DNA from: Annulohypoxylon bovei var. microspora
Taxonomy: Eukaryota; Ascomycota; Sordariomycetes; Xylariales; Hypoxylaceae
DNA length: 64,000 bases
NCBI GenBank assembly: GCA_022836615.1
Contig: MU405214.1
Span: 310,001-374,000, forward strand
Reading direction: 5' to 3'
How positions within the stretch are numbered: the stretch's first letter is position 1; each line of letters begins with the position of its first letter. Under the pieces are notes generated by a model. It saw only the letters and a list, made by a program, of their open reading frames with translations, was not told the DNA's origin and made no database searches. A program made the translations under genes and the position numbers. Below are positions 43,212 through 53,325 of this stretch, piece after piece.

Positions 43212-46178
43212 ATGGTTAAGTCATACTTGTGAGTTCCAGTCCATTGATATACCGTCGCATATAACTCGCGCTAATTATAATCCTAATCTAGAAAATATGA
43301 GCATTCAAATTCCTTTGGCCTTGTGACTTCCAGTACATCCAATATCCTCTGGACCCAGCAGAATCGCTCTAGCACCGGTGCTGGCCAAGCCGTTGTCGCA
43401 GCAAATGAAGAGCTCTTATGTTGGGATATAAAAACAGGGGATGTTTTTGAACGGTGGAGGGATGAGAAGTCTTCCGCTCAAGTGACTGCCATTGCGCAGA
43501 GTAAGCTCAATGACGACCTATTTGCTGCCGGTTATGAGGATGGCAGCGTCCGACTATGGCGGAGCAAGGACCCGAGTCCCTTCATCACCTTTAATGGGCA
43601 TCGCTCAGCAATTACCGTCCTAGCATTCGACCGATCCGGCGTTCGACTTGCGAGCGGCTCGAAAGACACTAATGTCATTGTCTGGGATTTAGTAGCAGAA
43701 GTTGGCCAATTCAAGCTCCGGGGACACAAGGACCAAATCACAGGACTGCAATTCGTAGAACCGCAAGAGGAGGTCGCCGAAGAGGAGGATTCGCAGGCAA
43801 TGGTTCTCGATGGCGCAGACGACTCTTCGTCCGAAGGCTTCCTACTTACCACAGGAAAGGACGCGCTGATCAAACTCTGGGATCTGGGGTCAAGGCATTG
43901 CATCGAAACACATATTGCGCAAACGAATGGCGAATGTTGGGCGTTGGGGCTCTCTCCCGATTATAATGGATGTATAACCGCAGGGAACGCTGGAGAACTC
44001 AAGATCTGGGCCCTTGATGCCACCACACTAGCCGCGTCGAGGCGACAAGTCGATATACCTGCCAACATACAATTCTTACACGATCGGGGGACCTTATTTC
44101 GACATGGAAAGGATAAGGCAACCGAAGTCGTCTTTCATCCTCGTCGAGATTATTTTGCCGTACACGGATCGGATAAATCTGTTGAGATATGGAGGATGCG
44201 TAATGAGGCTGAAATAAAGAAGAGCTTGGCTAGAAAGAAGAAAAGAAGACGAGAGAAGCTTGCGCAGAAGAAAGAAAACGCAAACGGTGATACTCAATTG
44301 GACGGAGAGGAGGACCAGGATGAAGATGTTAGCAGCGCTGACGTAAACGAAGCTTTCGCTCAGCATCTAATCATTCGAACGGGAGGAAAAGTGAAATCGG
44401 TTGATTGGACTGATACTCGCAGCAAGAAGAAACTTGAGCTGCTGGTAAGCGCAACGAATAACCAGCTGGAACTGTATAGTATCCCTTTGAAGGAAAAGAA
44501 GTCGAAGCAGGAAGATGTTCCCGACTACGAGAGAGCCTTGTCCGTCGAAATTCCTGGTCATCGAGCCGATATTCGGTCGTTGGCCTTGAGCTCCGATGAC
44601 AAATGGCTTGCTTCAGCCTCCAACGGGAGTCTTAAAATTTGGTCGATGCTGACACAGAAATGTGGTAAAACTTTGGATTGTGGGTATGCGCTATGTTGCG
44701 CATTCTTACCTGGAGACAAGCTCGCTGTCATCGGCACAAAAAGCGGCGAGATCGAATTGTTCGAAGTGGCAACGGGCACTCTGCTTGATAGTGTAAGCGC
44801 TCATGAAGGAGCCATTTGGTCCCTGCAGGTTCACCCGGATGGCAGGTCGATAGTGTCTGGAAGTGCAGACAAGTCGGCCAAATTCTGGAAAGTTCAGGTC
44901 GTTCAGGAGGAAGTTCTAGGGACAACTCGAACTACGTCGCGTTTAAAACTGTCGCATTCGCGAACACTAAAAGTTGCAGACGACATATTGAGCCTCAAGT
45001 TTTCGCCAGATGCGAAGCTCCTAGCTGTTGCGTTATTAGATAGCACGGTTAAGGTGTTTTTCGTGGATTCCCTCAAACTATATCTCAATCTCTACGGTCA
45101 CAAACTACCTGTATTGGATATGGATATCTCATATGACAGCAAGTTAATCGTAACATGTTCGGCGGACAAGAATATCAGGATATGGGGTCTTGACTTTGGC
45201 GATTGTCACAAAGCATTACTGGGACACCAAGACAGTATCCTCCAGGTCAAATTCCTTCCGAATAACCGGGAAGGCAACGGTCACCACTTCTTCAGCGCCA
45301 GCAAGGACCGAACGATAAAGTACTGGGATGGTGACAAGTTCGAGCAAATCCAACGACTCGACGGTCATCACGGAGAAATCTGGGCTCTTGCAATTAGCCG
45401 AAGTAGCGAACCGCCCTTCATTGTTAGTGCTAGTCATGACAAGAGTATTCGAGTGTGGGAAGAAACAGACGAGCAAATTTTCCTCGAGGAAGAAAGAGAA
45501 AAGGAGATTGAGGAATTGTATGAAAGCACCCTGACAAAGTCTCTGGAGCAAGATGCCGATGAGGATGACGAAAATGGAGAGATTGGTGCCGCAACGAAAC
45601 AAACTTCGGAAACGCTGAATTACGGAGAACGAATAGCGGAGGCATTGGAACTCGGCATGGCTGACTTGCACGTTATGCGGGAATGGGAAGAAGCTAGGGC
45701 ATCTAATCCCAATATGGCGCCGCCCCAGCGCGATACGATGTTCTTAGCTCATGGCGGAATCAGTGCTGAGGAGTACGTGATGAAGATCCTTCAAAGACCA
45801 GCAGCATCGGCGCTGAACGATGCATTGCTCGTACTTCCGTTTGCTTCAGTCCCTATGCTTTTCACCTTCCTCAACATCTTCGCCATGAGGTCAATGAACA
45901 TCCCTCTAACATGTAGGGTTCTGTTCTTCATGTTAAAAACCCACCACCGCCAGATAGTAGCCAGCAGGACGATGCGAGCTATGCTGGATGGCATCAGGTC
46001 GAACCTAAGAAGAGCTCTCCAAAAGCAGAAAGACGAGATGGGATACAACATAGCGGCTCTTAAGATAGCGGGGATGCAAATCCAGGATAAGGGAATCAAG
46101 GAGTACGTGGATGAGAACTGGGACGACGGCACCGAGGCTCAAAACGTTAAGAAACGAGCTTTTGTACATGTATCGTAA
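43212..46178 (+). CDS. UTP12: U3 snoRNP protein UTP12 / Dip2 (WDR3 family)
   Basis: Exon 1 (43212-43228) encodes only MVKSYL; a 63-bp intron (donor GTGAGT, CTAAT signal) leads to exon 2 (43292-46178). The protein has 967 residues, as expected. The joined start MVKSYLKYEHSNSFGLV matches the family, whereas the long frame alone lacks an ATG. About a dozen WD40 repeats form two propellers (for example FNGHRSAITVLAFDRSGVRL, AHEGAIWSLQVHPDGRSIVS, YGHKLPVLDMDISYDSKLIV, LDGHHGEIWALAIS). A lysine-rich, acidic insert (about 315-355) separates the repeats. The Utp12 domain is at about 830-930. UTP12 belongs to the UTP-B subcomplex of the small-subunit processome. NOC4, a partner in the same pathway, is also in the window but not adjacent. 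Confidence 0.96.
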
Positions 46179-46728
46179 TATTGAGAGTTAGATGATACAG
46201 TACATACCAACCTATTCTATATTCTATATAAAAATAGAAACCTGCAAATATGAATAAACTCAATTAGATATTCAACCAATGATATCACCGTTTTGAGTTC
46301 CTCTAGCTCCGAATAGACGGGGAGCCGAAAGGGTCTAAAAGTCTTGGCAGGAGACTAGAGCTCGCTAAATGTAACTTAATACCCCTCCCCCGCATACTTT
46401 CCGGACTTTGGCGAGGGATAACTGCCAATCAAGTGGGGCTAGCCGTTACCGCCTGCCAGGTTGGTAGCTTACCTCGGCATCCATTTCGACGTCAGCTCCT
46501 TTTGCTTTTTTCCCCCTTGCTCGATTGAGGCTCATCACCGTACTTCGTGAAATGTGAGATGGATAGCCAATTCCAAGCTTTATCTGCTTGTTTTTATTTT
46601 TTTCGCTCTTCGACATTTGGCTATACCACGACGCCACGACATGCGATGATACTTAGGATTTGACTAGGAGTGAATATAAACGAACTACCTCTTCTTTTCG
46701 TCGGCTTTAGAGGCATATAGCTTGAGCG
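46179..46728. other. Intergenic region upstream of the kinase-like gene
   Basis: 550 bp. On the minus strand an ATG at 46616 opens a 56-codon basic frame (MSKSEKNKNKQIKLGIG...), with a possible donor inside it; I cannot confirm a gene. The right end is the likely promoter and leader of the gene starting at 46729. Confidence 0.4.
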
Positions 46729-47997
46729 ATGGCTGGGAAAGTGAGGCATCCGATCGACACGGCGGCGTTGGAACGCTATATCAGCGAGAATGTGCCAGAG
46801 ATCAAGACTCCGCTGGATGTGAAGCAGGTTCGTTGATATACCACGTCTTTATACTATGCCTATATATCTACACCATCCATCCATTTCAATCCGTTCGCCG
46901 CGTACCAGAATATTAGAGCTCTACTGACATAGCAACCTCTTCCGACATAGTTCGGCTTCGGCCAATCCAACCCAACCTACCAGCTCACCTCCCCCACCGG
47001 CGCGAAGTACGTTTTACGCAAGAAGCCAGCCGGCAAGCTGCTCTCGCAGGCGGCCCACAAGGTCGAGCGGGAGCACCGCATCATCGCCGCGCTGCGCGGC
47101 TCGCGCGTCCCCGTGCCGCGCGCGTACGCGCTCTGCGAGGACCCGGCCGTCCTCGGCACGCCCTTCTACATTATGTCCTTCGTCTCGGGCCGCATCTTCG
47201 AGGACGCCGCCATGCCGGCCGTTTCCTCGCCAGAGGAGCGCACGCTGCTCTGGAGGGCCGCCGTCGAGGCCCTGGCCGCGCTGCACCGCGTCGACCCGGA
47301 CGCCGCGGGGCTCGGGTCGTTCGGCAAGAGGGAGGGGTTCTACGACCGCCAGCTCGCGACCTGGCGCCAGATCTGCGACGCGCAGGCCCGCACCAAGGAC
47401 GTCGACACCGGCGTGCCAGTCGGCGAGATCCCGCACATGGCGGCGCTGACGGCGTTTTTCGGGGATAAGTCGTTGCGGCCGAGCGACCGCGCCACGCTCG
47501 TCCACGGCGACTACAAGATCGACAACGTGGTGTTCGCCGCCGACGCGCCGCGCGTCGCCGGCATCCTGGACTGGGAGATGAGCACCATCGGGCACCCGCT
47601 GAGCGACCTGGCGAACCTGCTGCATCCGTTCTACAGCGCCTCGATGTCCGCCCCCTCCAACTCCGACGCGAAAGCCGCCGTCTCGGCCGTCTCCCACCCC
47701 GGCTTCCTCCCCGACGCGACCCCCGGGCTGCCCGCGCCCGCCCAGGTCATCGCCTGGTACGCTGCGGCCGCGGGCTGGACGCCGTCGCCGGAGGACGTCG
47801 CCTGGGCCTGCGCGTTCAGCGTCTTCCGGCTCGCCGCCATCTGCCAGGGCATCGCGGCGCGGGTCGCCCGGCGCCAGGCCAGCAGCGCCGAGGCCCAGAA
47901 GCACGCCGCTGCCATGCCGCTGCTGGGCGAGTTCGCGTGGGAGCTGGTGCGGAGGGAGCAGGAGAAGAGGAGGGGTGGAGGTACGGCGAAGTTGTGA
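46729..47997 (+). CDS. Aminoglycoside-phosphotransferase-fold kinase-like protein (ACAD10/11 N-domain type)
   Basis: Two exons, 46729-46827 and 46951-47997, give 381 residues; the intron (123 bp) is phase 0 on both sides and ends ACATAG. The start MAGKVRHPIDTAALERYI and the glycine-rich FGFGQSNPTYQL match the phosphotransferase domain fused to acyl-CoA dehydrogenase in ACAD10/11, here without the dehydrogenase. Catalytic signatures are VHGDYKIDNVVF (HGDxxxxN loop, near 195) and ILDWEMSTIGHPLSDLANLL (metal-binding DWE). Animal ACAD10/11 use this kind of domain in catabolism of 4-hydroxy acids; the fungal substrate is unknown. Exon 2 is extremely GC-rich at third positions, which explains long open frames on the opposite strand. 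No targeting signal is obvious. Confidence 0.88.
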
Positions 47998-48231
47998 GGG
48001 CCTTATTTTAGGGATTTCGAAGCTATGCGGTGCTGAGTTGGGCTTGGCTGTGCTGGATTAGGTAGTTCAATAATAGCATCTGAGAGGAGGCTCTGTGTGA
48101 CGAGGCTGACGTATGGATATGATGTAGTTGAGTTAACATTCATATTCTGTCCATGTACCAAATCTACAACTTTGTTGTTAAGCCACAAGATACAAAGCGC
48201 AATATCAGTTTTGAATTTACGTCTACTATAA

Positions 48232-48480
48232 GCCTTAGGTGCCTATTTAAACCAAAGCCCTATACACGCGTGCTTAATAGCCTTTTTTACTAAAGCAGCC
48301 TCCTTCTACGTCAATATAGCCTCCAAAGTTTTCAATATAACACACGAACAACGTCACCAGAGAAAGATACCCAGCCTAGGAATTGCCGAAGCATAGCGCT
48401 CGATTAAGAGCCTATTTACCTAGCTGAATTAAGAAGGTATAATCCACCGCATCAAATTATTTAGCGTAGGACTTGGGGGA
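48232..48480 (+). mobile_element. Decayed pogo/CENP-B-type transposase helix-turn-helix fragment
   Basis: One plus-strand frame reads ALGAYLNQSPIHACLIAF..., KAASFYVNIASKVFNITHEQ, and later RSIKSLFT-stop-LN-stop-EGIIHRIKL. The order (helix, AAxxYxV-type turn, basic link, E/S-rich helix, LxxLN-x-EGI) follows the N-terminal DNA-binding region of Fot1/pogo transposases. Three in-frame stops are TAG, TAG and TAA, the products expected when CAG and CAA suffer C-to-T change (RIP). Flanking sequence is AT-rich. No terminal repeats were found, so only a fragment remains. The family call rests on pattern resemblance by eye. Confidence 0.4.
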
Positions 48481-48996
48481 ATTGTGGGGGAAAGGGAGGG
48501 CAAGTATGTACAATGATGGTGACCTATTGTCGATCTGTCGTGTCGCCCTGAGGCAGAAAATACCCATATGGGGTTTTGTTTGTGAGGGAGGAGACTTTCC
48601 CAGTCTAGCAACTTATCTCCTGCAGAAAAAATGAACTCATGCCTTGTCGTCAAATGAGGCGCGATCCGAAGAACGAAACCGGCCGTACGTAAAAAAAGAA
48701 AAGAAAAATCATCGAGAACCTAGTGCGTATCGTGCGTCACATGGCCACCCTGGCCGGACCGTAAAAACTCCCCTAACGCCCAGCAGAGATGTTCGTGGAG
48801 TTGCGTAGAAGTGGAAAATGAAAAAATACCGCCCGTCAAATCTGCCTTTGCGTTTGCCGAACCGTCGAAATGCCGTAAGACGCAGATGAAGACAATGCAA
48901 ATTTCTATGCGAATCACCTGTTCCATTAAACGTCGCATGCATGCAAAATAGGAAAAGGAGAGAGATCCACCCGAGGAGTCGTAAGCTGGCTTCTGT

Positions 48997-51646
48997 TTAC
49001 TGGTTGCCTCGGCTGCGGGTGCGACCTGAGGGTCTAGTTCGTCTGTTTCGTCGTGGTTGCTCCTGAGGAGTGGGGGGTGGAGGATGAGGACGCGATCCCT
49101 CGTGTCTCGGTGGAAGGCTCGCAAATGCCTCGTGTAGCCCGGGAGGGAATCCACGAGCAGGCCCATGAGATTGCGTGGGGGGCGTGTACGAAGACGAAGA
49201 GCTTACAGGCGGGGGTCGGTTTCCCACGAAACTTTGTCCCTACAACGGCTGGTGAGGAACCGATCCGCCATACAAAGGCTCATCCGACATGTAGACCTCC
49301 GGGCCCGCATATGTCGGCGAGAGTGGTGCAACGTGCTGCGTTCGCATGTGCGGCAGTGTCGCGTAGTCCTCAGTAGTGCCCGAGGAGCTTGCTATGCTCA
49401 ATGGGTTCAGATAAGACTCGGTGTGCGGGCCTTGATGGGTGTGGAATGCAAAGGACGGGACGCTGTTGTCAAACGCAGAGCGGCCAGCAGCGTTTTGCCC
49501 AGACACGGATTGCTGTCGGTTGTGTGAATGGTTCTGGCTCTGGTTTGCTCGAGTCATCCAAGCCGCATACTGCTGTGGTGAATTGTTAGTCATGTCTCAA
49601 TCGTTCCAAACGGCTTCGGATAACGTAAAATGGAGGAAATTGGGGTAATTAGCAGAACTAACCGGAGGTTGAGGAGCGTTGTTCGCCACGGTCGGCGTAA
49701 AATGAGGACGTCCCGGAGTGAACCCTCGCAGACTACCGTGACGAGGACGCATTCTACGCCGGTTCTCGCCTACCTCATTGAACGGAACCGGAGCGGGACG
49801 GTCTCCCGCTGCAAGCCAAGTCGGGTTTCGAGAGCCATACAGTGGCGCGGCGTCCGCTCTTCTAGACGGAGGGCCTCCCATAGCTCCATACTCGTAATCT
49901 GCGAATGGGCTATATCAAAAGTCAATATAGGAATATCACATCGGAAACAAGAAGCAAAATAAAATACCTTGATGCCAGGGCAGCGAACCCACCCAGCATA
50001 GAGTCAGCAGGTCGACCCCCCGACTCCGAGTCGCCTCGATCATGGTCCCGATTAGTACGCATCGAATGCATCTGCATCTGCATCTGATGATGCTGGCGTA
50101 AGAAACGGTACACGTTATGCGCGTTCATCGCCTGGCGATACTGGGGTTCGGAAGGCACCCTATCTCTACAGTAGGGGCAACTGTCTGACTCCTCGAACCA
50201 CTTCTTGATACAATGATCTCCGAAGACGTGTTTGCATCGTGGCAATCGTAGCGGGTTCTCACTAATACCTTCGGGGGTCTCGACTCCATAGTCGTTGTAA
50301 CAGATCACACAAGCTTTGTACTGTTAGCTAAGAACGTATTTATCATATTAAATTTGCGACAGAACTTACTTTTCTCGTTCTCCGGAAGACTCGAAAGAGC
50401 TATAGTCTCGAGCGAAGTGAGGGCCTTCTTAGATGCGACTCGCTTAGTCGAGATGCTACCTCTCATCACTTGTTGAGCTCTAAGACGTCCATCCGTTCCA
50501 GTCTCACCGTTTGGTCCCGTCACTGCGGCCTCCAAAAGCGACATTGCAACTGCGTCAGGGTCCGAGTCATCGTCACTAGACCAACCAGACTCCGAAGACG
50601 GCAATCGCGTAAGACCTCGTCTATCGCGGTTCGCGTTAGCTCGGCGTTGTTCGGGAACGAAGCCCTCGCTTGACATCTCCGCAGGTCGTGCGGTGGTAGG
50701 TGCGCGTCGGGAAGGCGACGATGAATCTAAAATTTTATTAGCATTTTATTTTTTTACATTTTATTTTTATTTTTACGAACGATTGCGATAGATACGCTTA
50801 GAGAAAAAGTAACATACCGGTTTGGGGAGGGTTCGGTTCACTTCCTACACCCGCAGATGGTACATTGGGTTCAGACATTGAGAGTGATGTTGTTGAAGGT
50901 GTACTACTATGCCGAACGAAAGGCGGAGGAGTGCGTCGGCCAGACTGCTGAGCCGGACGCGAGTTGTGGGAGAATGTTTGGGCTTGCGTTTGGGTTTGCA
51001 AGTTGTTGTTTGTAAGAGGTGGAGGAACTGAGTTCATAGATGGGAGACGACCATTAGTTAGGCCATTCTGTCTACCAGGGATTCCTGAGGAAATCATCAG
51101 AGGCCCTGGGCCACCTTGACCACCGGGGCCACTTAGACCACCTGCAGTTCCACTCCTGATTCCACCCTGAGGCTGACCTTGGTTGGCACCCGAGAAGTTT
51201 CCTTGGCTGTGTTGGGTCGGGGCAGTACCTCCAATTCTTGTTAAACTCAACATCGGGGTTCCGTAATAAGATCGGGGTGATATGTGGGGGCTGTATGGTT
51301 CGGGACCCCTCGACGGATAAGGAGGTGGGCTGCCTTGACCCGCGTTCATAGACGGCGTCATACCCATAGCAAGCATGTTGGGCTGGGGGTATTCGGCGGG
51401 TTGCCATCGGGGATAGGGCGAGGCCATGCTCTGCCAAAAGGGAGGGGGGGAATTGTTCGGTTCGGGGCGATAGTTAGGGCGGGACGAGAATATCTGCGAC
51501 TGCTGGTTTTGTTCGGCGGCAGCACGTAAGGCCGGACAAGCCGAACGAGATGCGTTGTCCATATTGGACGAAGGAATGGAAGAGCCGTTGTGGTTAAGGG
51601 AGTGCATGTCTTGATGCATCATGAAATCCATCGCTGAGGGATCCAT
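48997..51646 (-). CDS. RING-finger protein with disordered proline-rich flanks
   Basis: Minus strand. Clear exons are 51646-50818, 50726-50370, 50313-49968, 49909-49663 and 49572 leftward. The start is ATG 51646 (MDPSAMDFMMHQ); codons upstream have no ATG. A TAG at 49242-49240 would end a 703-residue protein, but the same frame continues open to 48997 with similar P/S/R-rich sequence, and small in-frame introns (for example 49273-49232, 42 bp) could skip the TAG, giving about 770 residues. The RING lies in exon 3: CVIC, then PRCKHVFGDHCIKKW and CPYC. The usual fifth zinc ligand position is G in HVFGDHC. The remainder is disordered, rich in G, P, Q, N and S. It is likely an E3 ubiquitin ligase with unknown substrate. 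I do not recognise a named orthologue. Confidence 0.82.
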
Positions 51647-51820
51647 GTTGTATACTTGGAGAGTGGCAGCCTTGCTAATGAGGCCGTCACTCCCTCTCCT
51701 ATGTCCCAACAATTATCGGACCTTATGGTCGTCGAGATGATGTTTTCTTGGCGGTAGGTGACGAAGTGGATATTATGGATGCTTGAGAAGTGTGATGCGA
51801 GATCTTGGGTATGGGTTAGT

Positions 51821-51844
51821 TGACCGATGACCGATGACCGATGG
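51821..51844. repeat. CCGATGA tandem repeat, three copies
   Basis: Three 7-base units in a row about 180 bases upstream of the RING start codon, probably in the 5' leader. Confidence 0.65.
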
Positions 51845-52416
51845 ATTAGCCAAATCACCAAGATCACTGTTGGGAAGAATGAAGATCGTGTCCGGGAATA
51901 AATAGACAACGATGAGCGGTGACAGAGAGTGACGAACGGCGGTGATAGCAGTGAATAAATATTTCACACTAGTAGTGAAAAAATATCGTGCATCCTCAGG
52001 AACCTCCGTTGCGTTAAGGTGTTAAGGTGTGAAGGTGTTTAGTTGTTTGGTTGGTAAGGTACGTGTTAAGGCTACTCGATCGATACTGTTCGCCAGGTGT
52101 AAAAGGTACGGAGTGCGGGGTGACGGCGGAAGTAATGGTGACGAAGATCCAACTGTATGAGTCCAAGGAAGCAGGGTCACTGTGTGGGAAATTGGTGCCC
52201 TTTGGTGCCTACGACGCCCCTAGCGGTGTGGGATAGTTTGATCGGTGACTCTTGGTAATAATCCGTGATATTGAGTAATATCGATACTGTTCGCTTTGGG
52301 ATAGGAAGTTTGATTTCAATATTCGACCCTTCGACCCTTTGACCCTTTATGATCTTTAAGCCCCGCGAAGACTACCTCTTTCTCCTAACGCTTAACGCTT
52401 AACTAACCACCAGGAT

Positions 52417-52442
52417 GCCAGTGCCAGTGCCAGTGCCAGTGT
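52417..52442. repeat. GCCAGT tandem repeat, four copies
   Basis: Four exact 6-base units in intergenic DNA. Related CCAGAG units occur near 52917. Confidence 0.75.
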
Positions 52443-52761
52443 CGGGTAGATAAGTAACTGAATTGGCAAACGCTTGCCTATGACAATACTTCGATAATTC
52501 GATATGGAAATATTTAACAGAGAAATTGTAAGGTTTAGATTCTTCTTCTAAGTATCACGAGTTTTGGATTATAGGATACGTATGGAGAGGTTAGGCTGCG
52601 AGGTGTTGGGGAAAATATGTCGCTAAGATGATGAGATGGAAAAGATACGGTTTTGTGTGATAAGCGGAAGCTTGGTTTTAAATGCTCAGAGACCAGCGTC
52701 CGAGGTTATTCGGACCTACCTAAGCAATATTTGTCTACCGCCGGAAGGAAAGGTAGGTCTC

Positions 52762-52893
52762 AGGATGAACGGAGGAGGAAAAGGGAAAGAAGGGAGAAGG
52801 AGGTAAGAGGAATCGGAGGGTAGGAAGAGTGTAGGAAGGAGACGAAAAAAGTAGAAGAGAAGGCTATCAAGGTAAGAAGTTAAAGAGGTAAGA
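52762..52893. repeat. Polypurine tract
   Basis: About 130 bases with very few pyrimidines on the plus strand, hence pyrimidine-rich on the minus strand. Such tracts commonly precede fungal transcription starts, so this could be a distal promoter or leader for the minus-strand RING gene, 1.1 kb away. Confidence 0.5.
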
Positions 52894-53260
52894 GCACCCC
52901 CAAAGCAACCCAGAAAGCCAGAGCCAGAGCAAGAGCACCGAGGCAGTGAGTGCGATGCAGCATTACCTCGCCTACCTTCCACTTACCATACGGAATAGTG
53001 CACTGTACGATACGACTGGACGAGGTATCTACATGCATCCAATTGCAATAGAGTGAGAAGTGGGAGGTGGGTAAGTACTTAGACCAGACGAAGAGAGACA
53101 AGGCCTAATCCACTGTCCACCTTACATCCATGACCTACCATGACATCTGGACCGACCTACCTAGCATAAGCTAACATGCTAACATGCGTGAGTGCAAGTT
53201 TTAGGTAGTTTGCGTTATTCAAGGGATTACCATTGTCCACATAGGTTTTAATCGATGGAT

Positions 53261-53325
53261 GGCTCTGGCTCTGGTCCTGGCACTGGTCCTGGCACTGGTC
53301 CTGGCTCTGGCTCTGGCTCTGGCTC
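53261..53325. repeat. CTGGCT/CTGGTC hexamer array
   Basis: About ten imperfect 6-base units, partly arranged as 12-base units (CTGGTCCTGGCA). No coding frame of known type uses it. Confidence 0.75.

Noticed and set aside
46446..46616. 56-codon basic minus-strand frame upstream of the kinase-like gene
   Set aside because: Begins MSKSEKNKNKQIKLGIG and has a possible donor, but no convincing downstream exon or family; kept only as a note.
47014..47904. 296-codon minus-strand frame opposite the kinase-like gene
   Set aside because: Antisense shadow of a GC-rich exon; the sense frame carries HGDxxxxN and DWE motifs and spliced continuity.
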